Assembly: GCF_019145235.1 (NCBI RefSeq)
Contig: NZ_JAHSTV010000001.1
Location: forward strand, 62,001-126,000
Source: Pseudomonas farris
Lineage (GTDB): Bacteria > Pseudomonadota > Gammaproteobacteria > Pseudomonadales > Pseudomonadaceae
Direction of reading: 5' to 3'
DNA: 64,000 nt
In this document: positions 31,730 through 41,212 of the stretch, one piece after another
Layout of the letters: each line of letters opens with the position of its first letter
Position numbering within the stretch: the stretch's first letter is position 1
Translations under genes and position numbers: made by a program
Notes under the pieces: model-generated
What the model saw: the letters and a program-made list of their open reading frames with translations, nothing else
Database searches by the model: none
Told to the model about the DNA's origin: nothing

Positions 31730-33502
31730 ATGTGCGGATTAGCTGGAGAATTACGTTTCGACCATCAACCTGCGGACCTCGCAGCCATAGAACGAATCAC
31801 CCATCACCTGGCCCCTCGCGGCCCTGATGCGTGGGGCTTCCACAGCCAAGGGCCGATTGCCCTGGGCCATCGGCGCCTGAAAATCATGGACCTGTCGGAC
31901 GGCTCGGCGCAGCCGATGATCGACAACCAACTGGGCCTGTCCCTGGCCTTCAACGGCGCGATCTACAACTTCCCGGAACTGCGCACCGAGCTGGAAAGCC
32001 TCGGTTACGCCTTCTATTCCGGCGGCGACACCGAAGTGCTGCTCAAGGGCTATCACGCCTGGGGCGAAGCCCTGTTGCCCAAACTCAACGGCATGTTCGC
32101 CTTCGCCATTTGGGAGCGCGACGCCAAGCGTCTGTTCATCGCCCGCGACCGTCTCGGCGTAAAACCCTTGTACCTGTCGCGCACCGGTCAACGCCTGCGC
32201 TTTGCCTCGGCTCTGCCGGCATTGCTCAAGGGCGGCGACATCAACCCGATCCTCGACCCGGTGGCGCTCAATCACTACCTGAATTTCCACGCCGTGGTTC
32301 CGGCCCCGCGTACCTTGCTGACGGGCATCGAAAAGCTGCCCCCGGCGAGCTGGATGCGCATCGACGCGGATGGCACCACCGAGCAGAAAACCTGGTGGAC
32401 CCTGCCCTACGGCCCACACGCCGACGAGCTGAATCTGACCCTCGAAGACTGGCGCGATCGCGTGCTCGACAGCACCCGTGATGCAGTGGCGATCCGTCAA
32501 CGGGCGGCGGTGGATGTTGGCGTGCTGCTTTCCGGCGGCGTCGATTCAAGCATGCTGGTCGGCCTGTTGCGCGAAGTCGGCGTTGAAAACCTGTCGACCT
32601 TCTCCATCGGTTTCCAGGATGCCGGCGGCGAGCGCGGTGACGAGTTCCAGTATTCGGACCTGATCGCCAAGCACTACGGCACCCAACATCACCAACTGCG
32701 CATCGACGAAAAAGAGATCATCGAGCAACTGCCCGCGGCGTTCCGCGCCATGAGCGAGCCGATGGTCAGTCATGACTGCATCGCGTTCTATCTGCTGTCT
32801 CGCGAAGTGGCCAAGCACTGCAAGGTGGTGCAAAGCGGCCAAGGCGCGGACGAGTTGTTCGCCGGTTATCACTGGTATCCGCAGGTTGACGGTGCGAGCG
32901 ATCCGTATGCCGCGTATCGCGATGCGTTTTTCGACCGCAGCTACGCCGACTACGCGGCCACGGTGCAGCCGAAATGGCTGACGGCCAACGACGCGGCCGG
33001 CGACTTCGTGAAGGAACATTTCGCTCAGCCCGGTGCCGACGCAGCCGTGGACAAAGCCCTGCGTCTGGACAGCACCGTGATGCTGGTGGATGACCCGGTC
33101 AAACGGGTCGACAACATGACCATGGCTTGGGGGCTAGAAGCGCGTACGCCGTTTCTCGACTATCGCCTGGTGGAATTGTCGGCGCGGGTGCCGGGCAAAT
33201 TCAAACTGCCGGATGGCGGCAAGCAAGTCTTGAAAGAAGCGGCGCGGCTGGTTATTCCGAGTGAAGTGATCGACCGCAAAAAGGGTTACTTCCCGGTCCC
33301 CGGCCTCAAGCATTTGCAGGGCGATACGCTGAACTGGGTGCGTGAACTGTTGCTCGATCCGAGTCAGGATCGTGGCCTGTTCAACCCCGCCATGCTCGAC
33401 CGCCTGCTGACCGATCCGCAAGGTCAACTGACCCCGTTGCGCGGCTCCAAGCTGTGGCAATTGGCAGCCCTGAACCTGTGGCTCAGTGAACAAGGAATCT
33501 GA
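31730..33502 (+). CDS. asnO: N-acetylglutaminylglutamine amidotransferase
   Basis: Asparagine-synthetase-like enzyme that amidates the C-terminus of N-acetylglutaminylglutamine to give NAGGN, a dipeptide osmoprotectant. Length 590 residues. Cys2 (MCGLAGE) is the glutaminase nucleophile, and SGGVDSSM near residue 266 is the ATP-pyrophosphatase loop. General asparagine synthetase would be the alternative, but the gene is followed after three bases by the ngg synthetase and then by the M42 peptidase, the known NAGGN set. Confidence 0.93.
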   Translation: MCGLAGELRFDHQPADLAAIERITHHLAPRGPDAWGFHSQGPIALGHRRLKIMDLSDGSAQPMIDNQLGLSLAFNGAIYNFPELRTELESLGYAFYSGGDTEVLLKGYHAWGEALLPKLNGMFAFAIWERDAKRLFIARDRLGVKPLYLSRTGQRLRFASALPALLKGGDINPILDPVALNHYLNFHAVVPAPRTLLTGIEKLPPASWMRIDADGTTEQKTWWTLPYGPHADELNLTLEDWRDRVLDSTRDAVAIRQRAAVDVGVLLSGGVDSSMLVGLLREVGVENLSTFSIGFQDAGGERGDEFQYSDLIAKHYGTQHHQLRIDEKEIIEQLPAAFRAMSEPMVSHDCIAFYLLSREVAKHCKVVQSGQGADELFAGYHWYPQVDGASDPYAAYRDAFFDRSYADYAATVQPKWLTANDAAGDFVKEHFAQPGADAAVDKALRLDSTVMLVDDPVKRVDNMTMAWGLEARTPFLDYRLVELSARVPGKFKLPDGGKQVLKEAARLVIPSEVIDRKKGYFPVPGLKHLQGDTLNWVRELLLDPSQDRGLFNPAMLDRLLTDPQGQLTPLRGSKLWQLAALNLWLSEQGI

Positions 33503-33505
33503 TCG

Positions 33506-35254
33506 ATGAAACCTCACGCCACGGCTTATAGCCAACGCCTGTTGCGCGGTCAGGCGCCCTCTTATGAACGCTTGCAGGCGCGTCTGGCCGAAGACGGCAG
33601 TGAATTGGGCGCCGCGCCCATCGCGGTGCATTGCGGCTGGGGCCGGTTGCTGATCGGGCATACCTTTCCCGATGCCGCGAGCCTTGCCCTAGAGCTGCTC
33701 AATGAGCAGCCCGGTGAGCGGGACATCGCCTTGTACGTTGCCGCGCCTCAGCAAGTGCTGGGGCTGGAGCCGGCGCAGCTGTTTCTCGACCCGTCCGACA
33801 CCTTGCGCCTGTGGTTCAGCGATTACCGCCAAGCCACTCGGGTTTTTCGCGGCTTCCGCATCCGTCGGGCGCAAAGCGAAGCGGATTGGCAGGCGGTCAA
33901 TCAGCTGTATCAGGCGCGCGGCATGCTGCCGATTGATGCGAGTTTGCTGACGCCCCATCACCAGGGCGGCCCGGTTTACTGGCTGGCCGAAGATGAGGAC
34001 AGCGGCACAATCATCGGCAGCGTCATGGGCCTGAATCATCACAAGGCCTTCAACGACCCGGAGAACGGCAGCAGCCTTTGGTGCCTGGCGGTCGATCCAC
34101 AATGTTCCCGCCCAGGCGTCGGTGAAGTGCTGGTGCGGCACTTGATCGAACACTTCATGAGCCGTGGCCTGAGCTACCTGGACCTGTCTGTGCTGCACAA
34201 CAACCGTCAGGCGAAAAGCCTTTACGCCAAGCTCGGTTTTCGCAACTTGTCGACCTTCGCCATCAAGCGCAAAAACGGCATAAACCAACCATTGTTTCTC
34301 GGCCCTGGCCCGGAAGCCGAGTTCAATCCGTATGCGCGAATCATCGTCGAGGAGGCTCATCGGCGCGGCATTGATGTGCAAGTGGACGACGCCCAGGCCG
34401 GCCTGTTTACCTTGATTCACGGCAGTCGCCGGGTGCGTTGCCGCGAATCCTTGAGCGATCTGACCAGCGCCATCAGCATGACGTTGTGCCAGGACAAAAG
34501 CCTGACCCACAAGGTGCTGAAAAACGCTGGCCTTAAACTGCCCGCCCAACAACTGGCGGGGAGCGCGGATGACAACCTGGCGTTTCTCGACGAGCACGAA
34601 CGGGTGGTGGTCAAACCGCTGGACGGTGAACAGGGCCAAGGGGTGGCGGTGGATTTACGCACCATCGAAGAGGTCCAGCAAGCCATCGAAAACGCCCGCA
34701 CATTCGACAATCGAGTGCTGCTGGAAAGTTTTCACGAAGGCCTCGACTTGCGAGTTCTGGTGATCGGCTTCGAAGTGGTCGCGGCCGCCATTCGCCGGCC
34801 GGCGGAAGTGGTGGGCGATGGTCAGCATTCCATTGGTGCGCTGATCGAAGCCCAGAGCCGTCGCCGTCAGGCGGCGACCAGCGGTGAAAGCAAAATCCCG
34901 CAGGACCATGAGACCCAGCGCACGTTGCAGGCTGCGGGTTATGACTACAGCAGCATTCTGCCGGCCGGTGAGCATCTGTTCGTACGGCGCACGGCGAATC
35001 TTCATACCGGCGGCATTCTTGAAGACGTCACGGCAATTCTGCATCCGACCTTGGTGGATGCGGCGGTGCGCGCGGCGCGGGCGCTGGATATTCCGATGGT
35101 CGGGCTCGACCTGATGGTGCCAGCCGCTGATCAGTCGGAGTATGTATTTATCGAAGCCAATGAGCGCGCCGGGCTGGCCAACCATGAACCGCAACCGACG
35201 GCCGAGCGGTTTGTGGATTTGTTGTTTCCGCATAGTCAGCCGGCGGCCTCTTAG
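33506..35254 (+). CDS. ngg: N-acetylglutaminylglutamine synthetase
   Basis: A 582-residue fusion. A GNAT acetyltransferase (residues ~100-265, with the acetyl-CoA loop around VDPQCSRPGVGEVLV) is joined to an ATP-grasp ligase (~310-580, VVKPLDGEQGQGVAVD). Together they acetylate glutamine and ligate a second glutamine to make the NAGGN precursor. Its ATG follows the asnO stop after three bases, with AAGGA inside the end of asnO, so translation is likely coupled. Confidence 0.93.
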   Translation: MKPHATAYSQRLLRGQAPSYERLQARLAEDGSELGAAPIAVHCGWGRLLIGHTFPDAASLALELLNEQPGERDIALYVAAPQQVLGLEPAQLFLDPSDTLRLWFSDYRQATRVFRGFRIRRAQSEADWQAVNQLYQARGMLPIDASLLTPHHQGGPVYWLAEDEDSGTIIGSVMGLNHHKAFNDPENGSSLWCLAVDPQCSRPGVGEVLVRHLIEHFMSRGLSYLDLSVLHNNRQAKSLYAKLGFRNLSTFAIKRKNGINQPLFLGPGPEAEFNPYARIIVEEAHRRGIDVQVDDAQAGLFTLIHGSRRVRCRESLSDLTSAISMTLCQDKSLTHKVLKNAGLKLPAQQLAGSADDNLAFLDEHERVVVKPLDGEQGQGVAVDLRTIEEVQQAIENARTFDNRVLLESFHEGLDLRVLVIGFEVVAAAIRRPAEVVGDGQHSIGALIEAQSRRRQAATSGESKIPQDHETQRTLQAAGYDYSSILPAGEHLFVRRTANLHTGGILEDVTAILHPTLVDAAVRAARALDIPMVGLDLMVPAADQSEYVFIEANERAGLANHEPQPTAERFVDLLFPHSQPAAS

Positions 35255-35278
35255 TGATGTGGTGCCCGGACTGACACC

Positions 35279-35342
35279 TTCGCGAGCAAGCCCGCTCCCA
35301 CATTTGACCGCGTTCCCCTGTGGGAGCGGGCTTGCTCGCGAA
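35279..35342. repeat. REPIN inside the NAGGN gene cluster
   Basis: REP copies at 35279-35301 and 35320-35342 with only 18 bases between them, the tightest pair in the window. It separates ngg from the M42 peptidase, which are transcribed in the same direction. Confidence 0.95.
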
Positions 35343-35421
35343 GGCGGCCTCACAGGCGCTGAACATCTCCAGACCTCCCCTCATCGAAACCATCGATGCT
35401 CTCAACCCATCAGGAGTTTCC

Positions 35422-36612
35422 ATGACCAGCAAAATTCCCGAACCGGACCTCAATTACCTGCAAAAAGTCCTGCTGGAAATGCTCGCCATTCCCAGCCCCA
35501 CCGGGTTCACCGATACCATCGTGCGTTACGTCGCCGAGCGTCTCGAAGAGTTGGGCATTCCCTTTGAGATGACTCGTCGCGGCACCATCCGCGCCACCCT
35601 CAAGGGCAAGAAAAACAGCCCGGACCGCGCGGTCTCCGCTCACCTGGACACCATTGGCGCAGCGGTTCGCGCAATCAAGGACAACGGTCGCCTGACCCTG
35701 GCGCCGGTCGGTTGCTGGTCCAGCCGCTTTGCCGAAGGCAGCCGCGTCAGTCTGTTCACCGACAACGGCGTGATTCGCGGCAGCGTGTTGCCGCTGATGG
35801 CTTCCGGGCACGCGTTCAATACTGCCGTGGATGAAATGCCGATCAGCTGGGATCACATCGAGTTGCGCCTGGACGCCTACTGCGCCACCCGCGCCGATTG
35901 CGATTCGCTGGGGATCAGTGTCGGCGATTTCGTCGCCTTCGACCCGTTGCCAGAGTTCACCGAAAGCGGCCACATCAGCGCCCGCCACCTCGATGACAAG
36001 GCCGGCGTTGCCGCACTGCTGGCGGCGCTGAAAGCGATTGTCGACAGCGGCGAAGAGTTGATGATCGACTGCCATCCGCTGTTCACCATCACCGAAGAAA
36101 CCGGCAGCGGTGCGGCGGCAGCCTTGCCTTGGGATGTCAGCGAATTCGTCGGTATCGACATCGCGCCGGTCGCGCCCGGCCAGCATTCCAGCGAACACGC
36201 GGTGAGTGTGGCAATGCAGGATTCCGGCGGGCCTTATGACTATCACCTGTCGCGCCACCTGCTGCGCCTGGCCAGCGACAACGAACTGCCGGCGCGCCGT
36301 GACCTGTTCCGCTATTACTTCAGCGATGCTCACTCAGCCGTCACTGCTGGCCACGACATCCGCACCGCCCTGCTGGCCTTCGGTTGCGATGCCACCCACG
36401 GCTATGAACGCACCCACATCGACAGCCTCGCCGCCCTCAGCCGCCTGCTCGGCGCCTACATCCTCAGCCCGCCGGTGTTCGCCAGCGATGCACAACCGGC
36501 CAAGGGATCGCTGGACCGGTTCAGTCACCAGATCGAACACGAGACGCAGATGGAAAGCGATACGCGGGTGCCGTCGGTCGATAGTTTGATTGGGCAGCGT
36601 TCGGAGGGCTGA
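35422..36612 (+). CDS. NAGGN-associated M42-family peptidase
   Basis: A 396-residue metallopeptidase from ATG 35422 (MTSKIPEPDLNYLQ); the open frame upstream runs through the REPIN and is not coding. Metal-site motifs of the M42/M20 type are visible: SAHLDTIGAA near 73, HLDDKAGVAALL near 189 and TEETGSGAA near 225, with a late histidine in YERTHIDSL. It is the conserved third member of the NAGGN cluster and may degrade or process the osmolyte; the substrate is inferred from context. Confidence 0.9.
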   Translation: MTSKIPEPDLNYLQKVLLEMLAIPSPTGFTDTIVRYVAERLEELGIPFEMTRRGTIRATLKGKKNSPDRAVSAHLDTIGAAVRAIKDNGRLTLAPVGCWSSRFAEGSRVSLFTDNGVIRGSVLPLMASGHAFNTAVDEMPISWDHIELRLDAYCATRADCDSLGISVGDFVAFDPLPEFTESGHISARHLDDKAGVAALLAALKAIVDSGEELMIDCHPLFTITEETGSGAAAALPWDVSEFVGIDIAPVAPGQHSSEHAVSVAMQDSGGPYDYHLSRHLLRLASDNELPARRDLFRYYFSDAHSAVTAGHDIRTALLAFGCDATHGYERTHIDSLAALSRLLGAYILSPPVFASDAQPAKGSLDRFSHQIEHETQMESDTRVPSVDSLIGQRSEG

Positions 36613-36650
36613 TTTTTTTCCTTGAGGTATTGGGTGTCTGGTCTATCGTC

Positions 36651-36732
36651 TTCGCGAGCAAGCCCGCTCCCACAGGTGACCGAGTTCTTTCATAGGAATG
36701 TGGTCGAATGTGGGAGCGGGCTTGCTCGCGAA
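36651..36732. repeat. REPIN: inverted pair of REP elements
   Basis: REP copies at 36651-36673 and 36710-36732, TTCGCG ends outermost, between the peptidase and yheU. Confidence 0.95.
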
Positions 36733-36820
36733 GGCGGCCTGGCAGACAACTGTTCAGACCGGGCTAGCCGCCCCCCTTCATTCGCCGTAGCATCGCGCCA
36801 TTGTTTAGCCGAGGTGCCTT

Positions 36821-37048
36821 ATGCTGATCCCCCACGACCAACTTGAAGTCGATACGCTGACCCGCCTGATCGAGGATTTCGTGACCCGCGACGGCACGGA
36901 CAACGGCGATGACACACCGCTGGAAACCCGCGTCTTGCGTGTTCGTCAGGCATTGACCAAGGGCCAGGCGCTGATTGTCTTCGATCCGGAAAGCGAGCAA
37001 TGCCAGTTGATGCTCAAGCACGACGTGCCCAAGCATCTGTTCGACTGA
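36821..37048 (+). CDS. YheU/UPF0270 family protein
   Basis: A 75-residue acidic protein (MLIPHDQLEVDTLTRLIEDFVTRDG) of the YheU family, whose function is unknown. The N-terminal block through ETRVLRVRQAL is the conserved part. It is convergent with rsmI; only five bases separate the two stop codons. Confidence 0.9.
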   Translation: MLIPHDQLEVDTLTRLIEDFVTRDGTDNGDDTPLETRVLRVRQALTKGQALIVFDPESEQCQLMLKHDVPKHLFD

Positions 37049-37053
37049 GGTTC

Positions 37054-37239
37054 TTAACGAGCTTTCGCTTTGGCCTGTTTGATCTGGATGCGCTCATAGA
37101 CTTCGGCGCGATGGACGTTGACCTGCTGCGGCGCTTCAACACCGAAGCGCACGCTGCTTCCGTTAACGGCGAGAACCCGCACGGTGATGTCGTCACCAAT
37201 GGAAATCAACTCGCCCACAACGCGACTAAGTACAAGCAT
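37054..37239 (-). CDS. rsmI: CsrA/RsmA-family RNA-binding regulator (RsmI type)
   Basis: A 61-residue post-transcriptional regulator starting [17 protein letters not shown] at ATG 37239. An in-frame ATG at 37248 is only three bases from the GGA of the ribosome site, so it is unlikely. The RNA-contact residues Leu4, Arg6 and Arg44 ([11 protein letters not shown]) are conserved. It differs from canonical RsmA (MLILTRRVGE) and matches the third paralogue, RsmI, of fluorescent pseudomonads. It would bind GGA-containing 5' leaders. The assignment to RsmI rather than another paralogue is from memory. Confidence 0.85.
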   Translation of the reverse strand: MLVLSRVVGELISIGDDITVRVLAVNGSSVRFGVEAPQQVNVHRAEVYERIQIKQAKAKAR

Positions 37240-37378
37240 GGCATTCATCCTTCAGGGTTACCGGCCCTTGAAGATGCCCGGCGCGTAGCGGGTCTTCAAT
37301 GCAACAGCAGCAAAACAGTCTCGCCCTACGGCGCAGGATGCTTCGCCCTGAAGGACGTATCCGACAAACCGGTTTGAA

Positions 37379-37396
37379 TGAAGGACCGATCCTTCA
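37379..37396 (-). other. Hairpin spanning the YnfA stop codon
   Basis: TGAAGGA (37379-37385) pairs with TCCTTCA (37390-37396) around CCGA. The right arm includes the stop codon of the minus-strand YnfA gene. There is no T run. Confidence 0.5.
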
Positions 37397-37726
37397 GGAA
37401 ACGGAAAAGCGCGGGCCAAACAGGATGACACTCGCCCCGATCACACACAGCGCCACACCAATCCAGTCCGAGCCCAATGGACGAATCCGCTCGACCACCG
37501 CCAGCCAGCCGATCGACGCAATGATGTAGATGCCACCGTAGGCGGCATAGGCGCGGCCGGCGTAGCTCGCTTCGACTCGGGTCAGCAACACCGCGAACAA
37601 CATCAGGCTGAGCAACGCCGGGATGATCCACCAAGCGCTTTTACCCTGGCGCAACCACATCCAGAAGGCGAAGCAGCCAGCGATTTCGAACAGCGCGGCG
37701 AGGAAAAACCACAGGTAATTGATCAT
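37394..37726 (-). CDS. YnfA/UPF0060 small membrane protein
   Basis: A 110-residue protein with four hydrophobic helices ([21 protein letters not shown] at the start), related to small multidrug resistance proteins. The family's transport role is only partly tested. It lies on the same strand and upstream of rsmI, about 155 bases before its start. Confidence 0.9.
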   Translation of the reverse strand: MINYLWFFLAALFEIAGCFAFWMWLRQGKSAWWIIPALLSLMLFAVLLTRVEASYAGRAYAAYGGIYIIASIGWLAVVERIRPLGSDWIGVALCVIGASVILFGPRFSVS

Positions 37727-37790
37727 GCAGATGTCTCGTGAGGATGGCCGGTTGCGGCCACCCTAACGACGGTATTGCGCACGGGCAAGT

Positions 37791-38606
37791 TCAGCCTGCG
37801 GATTGTTTGGCCTTGGCGCGCATTTTGTCGGCCATTACGGTCATTTCGTTGTAGAGCACTTGCGGGTCTTTTTGCTTGATCGCCCAGGCCATGCGGCCCT
37901 GTTCGTGAGGCAGAATCAAGAATTCGCCGGCAGCGACCTGCTGATAGATGTAATCGGCAATGTCGGCAGCGCTGATCGGCGAACTTTCCAGCAATTTGCC
38001 GACCTGGGCTTTCATGGCCGGGGTCGGGCCGCGGAAGGAGTCCAGCAAGTTGGTCTGGAAGAACGACGGGCAGACTACATGCACGCTGACTTCCTCGTGG
38101 GCCAGTTCGATCAACAGACTCTCGGACAAAGCCACCACACCCGCCTTGGCCACGTTGTAGTTGCTCATGGCCGGACCTTGCATCAGTGCCGCCATCGAGG
38201 CGATGTTGATGATCTTGCCTTTGCTTTTCTCCAGCAGCGGCAGGAAGGCCTTGCAGCCCTTGACCACGCCCATCAGGTTGATCGCGATCTGCCAGTCCCA
38301 GTCTTCCAGCGACAATTCACTGAAGAACCCGCCCGAGGCCACGCCCGCGTTGTTGACGATGACGTCGATGCCGCCAAACTTCTCTTCACAGGCTTGGGCG
38401 AAAGCCGTCAGCTGGCTGTAGTCGCGCACATCGCAACGCTGGATGAAACCGTCGCCGCCGGCTTCGCGAACCAGTTTCAGGGTTTCTTGCAGGCCGGGTT
38501 CACTGACGTCCGACAAGGCCAGCTGCCAGCCTTCACGCGCCCAGCGCAGCGCGATTTCGCGACCCAGGCCTGAGCCCGCGCCAGTGATCATCATGCGATT
38601 TTGCAT
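37791..38606 (-). CDS. Short-chain dehydrogenase
   Basis: A 271-residue SDR from ATG 38606 (MQNRMMITGAGSGLGRE), with TGAGSGLG at residues 8-15, NNAG in VNNAGVASGG and catalytic Tyr/Lys in SNYNVAKAG. Start at 38729 is rejected because the extra residues lack SDR character. The C-terminal region (ADYIYQQVAAGEFLILPHEQGR) is common in SDRs acting on lipid or steroid-like substrates; the actual substrate is unknown. Confidence 0.9.
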   Translation of the reverse strand: MQNRMMITGAGSGLGREIALRWAREGWQLALSDVSEPGLQETLKLVREAGGDGFIQRCDVRDYSQLTAFAQACEEKFGGIDVIVNNAGVASGGFFSELSLEDWDWQIAINLMGVVKGCKAFLPLLEKSKGKIINIASMAALMQGPAMSNYNVAKAGVVALSESLLIELAHEEVSVHVVCPSFFQTNLLDSFRGPTPAMKAQVGKLLESSPISAADIADYIYQQVAAGEFLILPHEQGRMAWAIKQKDPQVLYNEMTVMADKMRAKAKQSAG

Positions 38607-38905
38607 AGCAAACAGCCTTGTTGTTCCGGGGAAGATGCACCGAGTGTAGCGAAGGATAATGCGCGACCCACGCTCCATCAGATTGCTGAATGGCCAGCAA
38701 TGAACCACGGCGCGGTCCGGTTGTTTCAACTTTGAGACGCAGTAAAAGAAATAAACGTGCTTTCCAAATACATTAAAAAAACCTGGAATTTTTCTTCATA
38801 TCCATGAGTCGGATTTTGTAAGCAGCTAGGATTAATACAAGTCCAGCTGATGGCTAAAAGCTAAAACGCTAGGTCAACCACAACGCTTCCAACAAGGAAA
38901 CAGAC
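38607..38905. other. Divergent gap before the DUF3309 gene, no gene seen
   Basis: About 300 bases between the SDR start and the small DUF3309 gene. It is AT-rich near 38740-38850. It should hold both promoters; I cannot identify a convincing consensus. Confidence 0.4.
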
Positions 38906-39058
38906 ATGGGCACAATTCTTATCGTTATTCTTATCCTGTTGTTGATAGGTGGCTTGCCGGTCTTCCCGCACTCCAGAAGTTGGGGTTACGGCCCGTCCGG
39001 TATCATCGGCGTGGTGTTGGTGGTGCTATTGATCCTGCTGCTACTTGGCAAGATATAA
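38906..39058 (+). CDS. DUF3309 small membrane peptide
   Basis: A 50-residue very hydrophobic protein: helix 1 (residues 3-20, TILIVILILLLIGGLPVF), a loop PHSRSWGYGPSG and helix 2 (33-48). AAGGAA precedes the ATG. This is the DUF3309 family, often induced by envelope or osmotic stress in pseudomonads (general knowledge, not seen here). It is followed by a strong terminator. Confidence 0.85.
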   Translation: MGTILIVILILLLIGGLPVFPHSRSWGYGPSGIIGVVLVVLLILLLLGKI

Positions 39059-39072
39059 AGTTTTTGCCGGCA

Positions 39073-39105
39073 AAAAAAAGAGGCCCTGCGAAGGGCCTCT
39101 TTTCT
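39073..39105. terminator. Bidirectional terminator
   Basis: AGAGGCCCT (39079-39087) and AGGGCCTCT (39092-39100) with a GCGA loop, an A run on the left and TTTTCT on the right. It serves the convergent DUF3309 and LtaS-like genes. A perfect palindrome TTTTTGCCGGCAAAAA (39061-39076) lies beside it. Confidence 0.9.
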
Positions 39106-39118
39106 ATTGCGCCAAAAC

Positions 39119-41212
39119 TTAGTCCGGCTTGCCGTCAACCACACCGGCGGTGTTATCGATCAGGCTTTTGGTGGCCGTCTGCAGGAACGCTTCGAGCTTG
39201 AGCTTCAGCTCAGCGGTACGCGGTGCATCCGGTACGACCTCGGCGTGAGGCGTCGCGCCCAGTTCGTACTGGTACATCTTCGGCGCCATTTCCTTTTCCT
39301 TTGGCAGAACCAGAATCTGGTCAACCGTGATGATGGCGGTGGTTTGCTCGCTACCCGACGGCTTGATCACACCAAAACCGGTGTCGCCTTCAGGCAGGTT
39401 GAGCAGGTCGCGTCCCCAGCACTGATGACGCACTTCGCCACCAATACGGCCCATGATGGTCGGCACGAGGTCGATCTGAGTGCCCACGGTATGGTCACGC
39501 TGGCCGAACTTCTCCTGGATGCCCGGTGCGATCATCAACATCGGCACGTTGAAGCGGCCCAGGTCCATTTCGGTGATCTGACGCTCGTTGCCAAAACCGT
39601 GGTCACCGACGATGACAAACAGGGTTTCCTTGAAGTACGGCTCCTTGCGGGCCTTTTCAAAGAATTGGCCCAGTGCCCAGTCCGCATAACGCATAGCGGT
39701 CAAATGCTCGTTCAGGTTGCCGCGATCGGTTACAGGCTCAACCGGCAATGGCGTCGGCAAGGCATATGGCGTGTGGTTGGACAGGGTTTGCAGCAACGCA
39801 TAGAACGGCTTGCCGTTTTCCCGCGCCTTGAGCTCTGTCAGACCACGGTCGAACATGTCCTGGTCGGACACGCCCCAAGTCGGATCGGAGAACACCGGGT
39901 TCACGAAGTCGTTACGACCGATGAAGTTGGTCATGCCCTGGTTGCTGAAGAAACCCGACTGGTTGTCCCAGGCAAAGTCGCCGTTGTAGACGTACACATC
40001 GTCGTAGTCACGGGTGCTGAGCAACTGCGGCAGGCCGGACAGTTTGTGGCTGCCTTCCGGGGTCTGCATCAGGTATTCAAAACCCGGCAGGTTCGGGAAG
40101 CAGGCCATGGTGGCGAACATACCCTGATGAGTATGCGTCCCGTTGGAGAAGAAGCGATCGAACAGCAGCCCTTCTTTCGACAGTTTGTCGAGGTACGGCG
40201 TGATGTTGCCCGGTGCGCCCAAGGCACCCACCGAGTGACCGGCCATGCTTTCCATCAGGATCACGACGACGTTCTTGATCGGCAGGGTCTTGTCGGCCGG
40301 CGGCATGTAATCGCGACGCACGGCGGCAGTCTCGCCATCCACCAATTTGTCGTCCGGCATTACCAGCATGTCACGCACGATCTGCTGGGCTTGCGGTTGC
40401 GGCAACGAGGCTTTCCAGATGTTGTCGCGATCTTCGGACAACCGGCTCTTGGCCGCCGCGACCAGCGACAGCGTGCCATTGAGGCCCAACTGGTTGGCGA
40501 AGTTGGAGTCGGTGGTGTAAACGTCACCCCAACGCATTGGCGGACCCTGACGCAGAGTGCCACGAGCGGCGACCACGCAGACCAGCAGGCAAACTACGAA
40601 CACCATGCCACGCGCATACAACGGAGCGACCTGCCGCGTACCAATGCTGCCACCGCTGAACGGCCCGCGAGGACGTGTGGCGCGGTCGGCGCCCTTGAAC
40701 GCGAGGGTCAGAATCAACGTGCCCACGGCCCAGGCCAACAGGTAGCGAACCACCGGAAAACCGTACCAGAGCATGCTCATCACGGTTTTCGGGTCTTCTT
40801 TCACGTACTGGAAGACCAGGCCGTTGAGGCGCTGGTGGAACTCGCGGTAAAAGTCCATCTCCATCAGGCCGAGGAACAGCGCGATACTCGAGACAACGGT
40901 CAGCCACAACCGAAAGAACCCGCGGGCGGCCATGGCCCGGGCGCTGAACAATGCCAGCAGCAGCGGAATGCTGAGGTAAACCACCAGACGCAAGTCGAAA
41001 CGCAGGCCATTGGCGAACGCTTCCAGAAAGGTCGAAGCCGGTGTGTCGAGGATCATCGAGCTGTTGTAGGCCAGCAGCGCTACGCGCAGCAGGCTGAACA
41101 TGACCATCATGACCAAGGCACACAACAGTGTGTAGGCCAGATGCGATTTGACGGTCGGTTGCAGCAGGCGACTAGAAGCTCGCTGCTGACTCAGGGCGTC
41201 CGGGTTTGCCAT
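39119..41212 (-). CDS. LtaS-like sulfatase-fold phosphotransferase
   Basis: A 697-residue inner-membrane protein with about five N-terminal helices (residues ~25-220) and a large periplasmic sulfatase/alkaline-phosphatase-fold domain. ESMAGHS near residue 318 and the nucleophile threonine in THTHQGMFAT near 357 match lipoteichoic-acid synthase-type enzymes, with VIVGDHGFGN late in the domain for metal binding. In Gram-negative bacteria relatives transfer phosphoglycerol or phosphoethanolamine to envelope glycans. The acceptor here is unknown. Confidence 0.88.
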   Translation of the reverse strand: MANPDALSQQRASSRLLQPTVKSHLAYTLLCALVMMVMFSLLRVALLAYNSSMILDTPASTFLEAFANGLRFDLRLVVYLSIPLLLALFSARAMAARGFFRLWLTVVSSIALFLGLMEMDFYREFHQRLNGLVFQYVKEDPKTVMSMLWYGFPVVRYLLAWAVGTLILTLAFKGADRATRPRGPFSGGSIGTRQVAPLYARGMVFVVCLLVCVVAARGTLRQGPPMRWGDVYTTDSNFANQLGLNGTLSLVAAAKSRLSEDRDNIWKASLPQPQAQQIVRDMLVMPDDKLVDGETAAVRRDYMPPADKTLPIKNVVVILMESMAGHSVGALGAPGNITPYLDKLSKEGLLFDRFFSNGTHTHQGMFATMACFPNLPGFEYLMQTPEGSHKLSGLPQLLSTRDYDDVYVYNGDFAWDNQSGFFSNQGMTNFIGRNDFVNPVFSDPTWGVSDQDMFDRGLTELKARENGKPFYALLQTLSNHTPYALPTPLPVEPVTDRGNLNEHLTAMRYADWALGQFFEKARKEPYFKETLFVIVGDHGFGNERQITEMDLGRFNVPMLMIAPGIQEKFGQRDHTVGTQIDLVPTIMGRIGGEVRHQCWGRDLLNLPEGDTGFGVIKPSGSEQTTAIITVDQILVLPKEKEMAPKMYQYELGATPHAEVVPDAPRTAELKLKLEAFLQTATKSLIDNTAGVVDGKPD

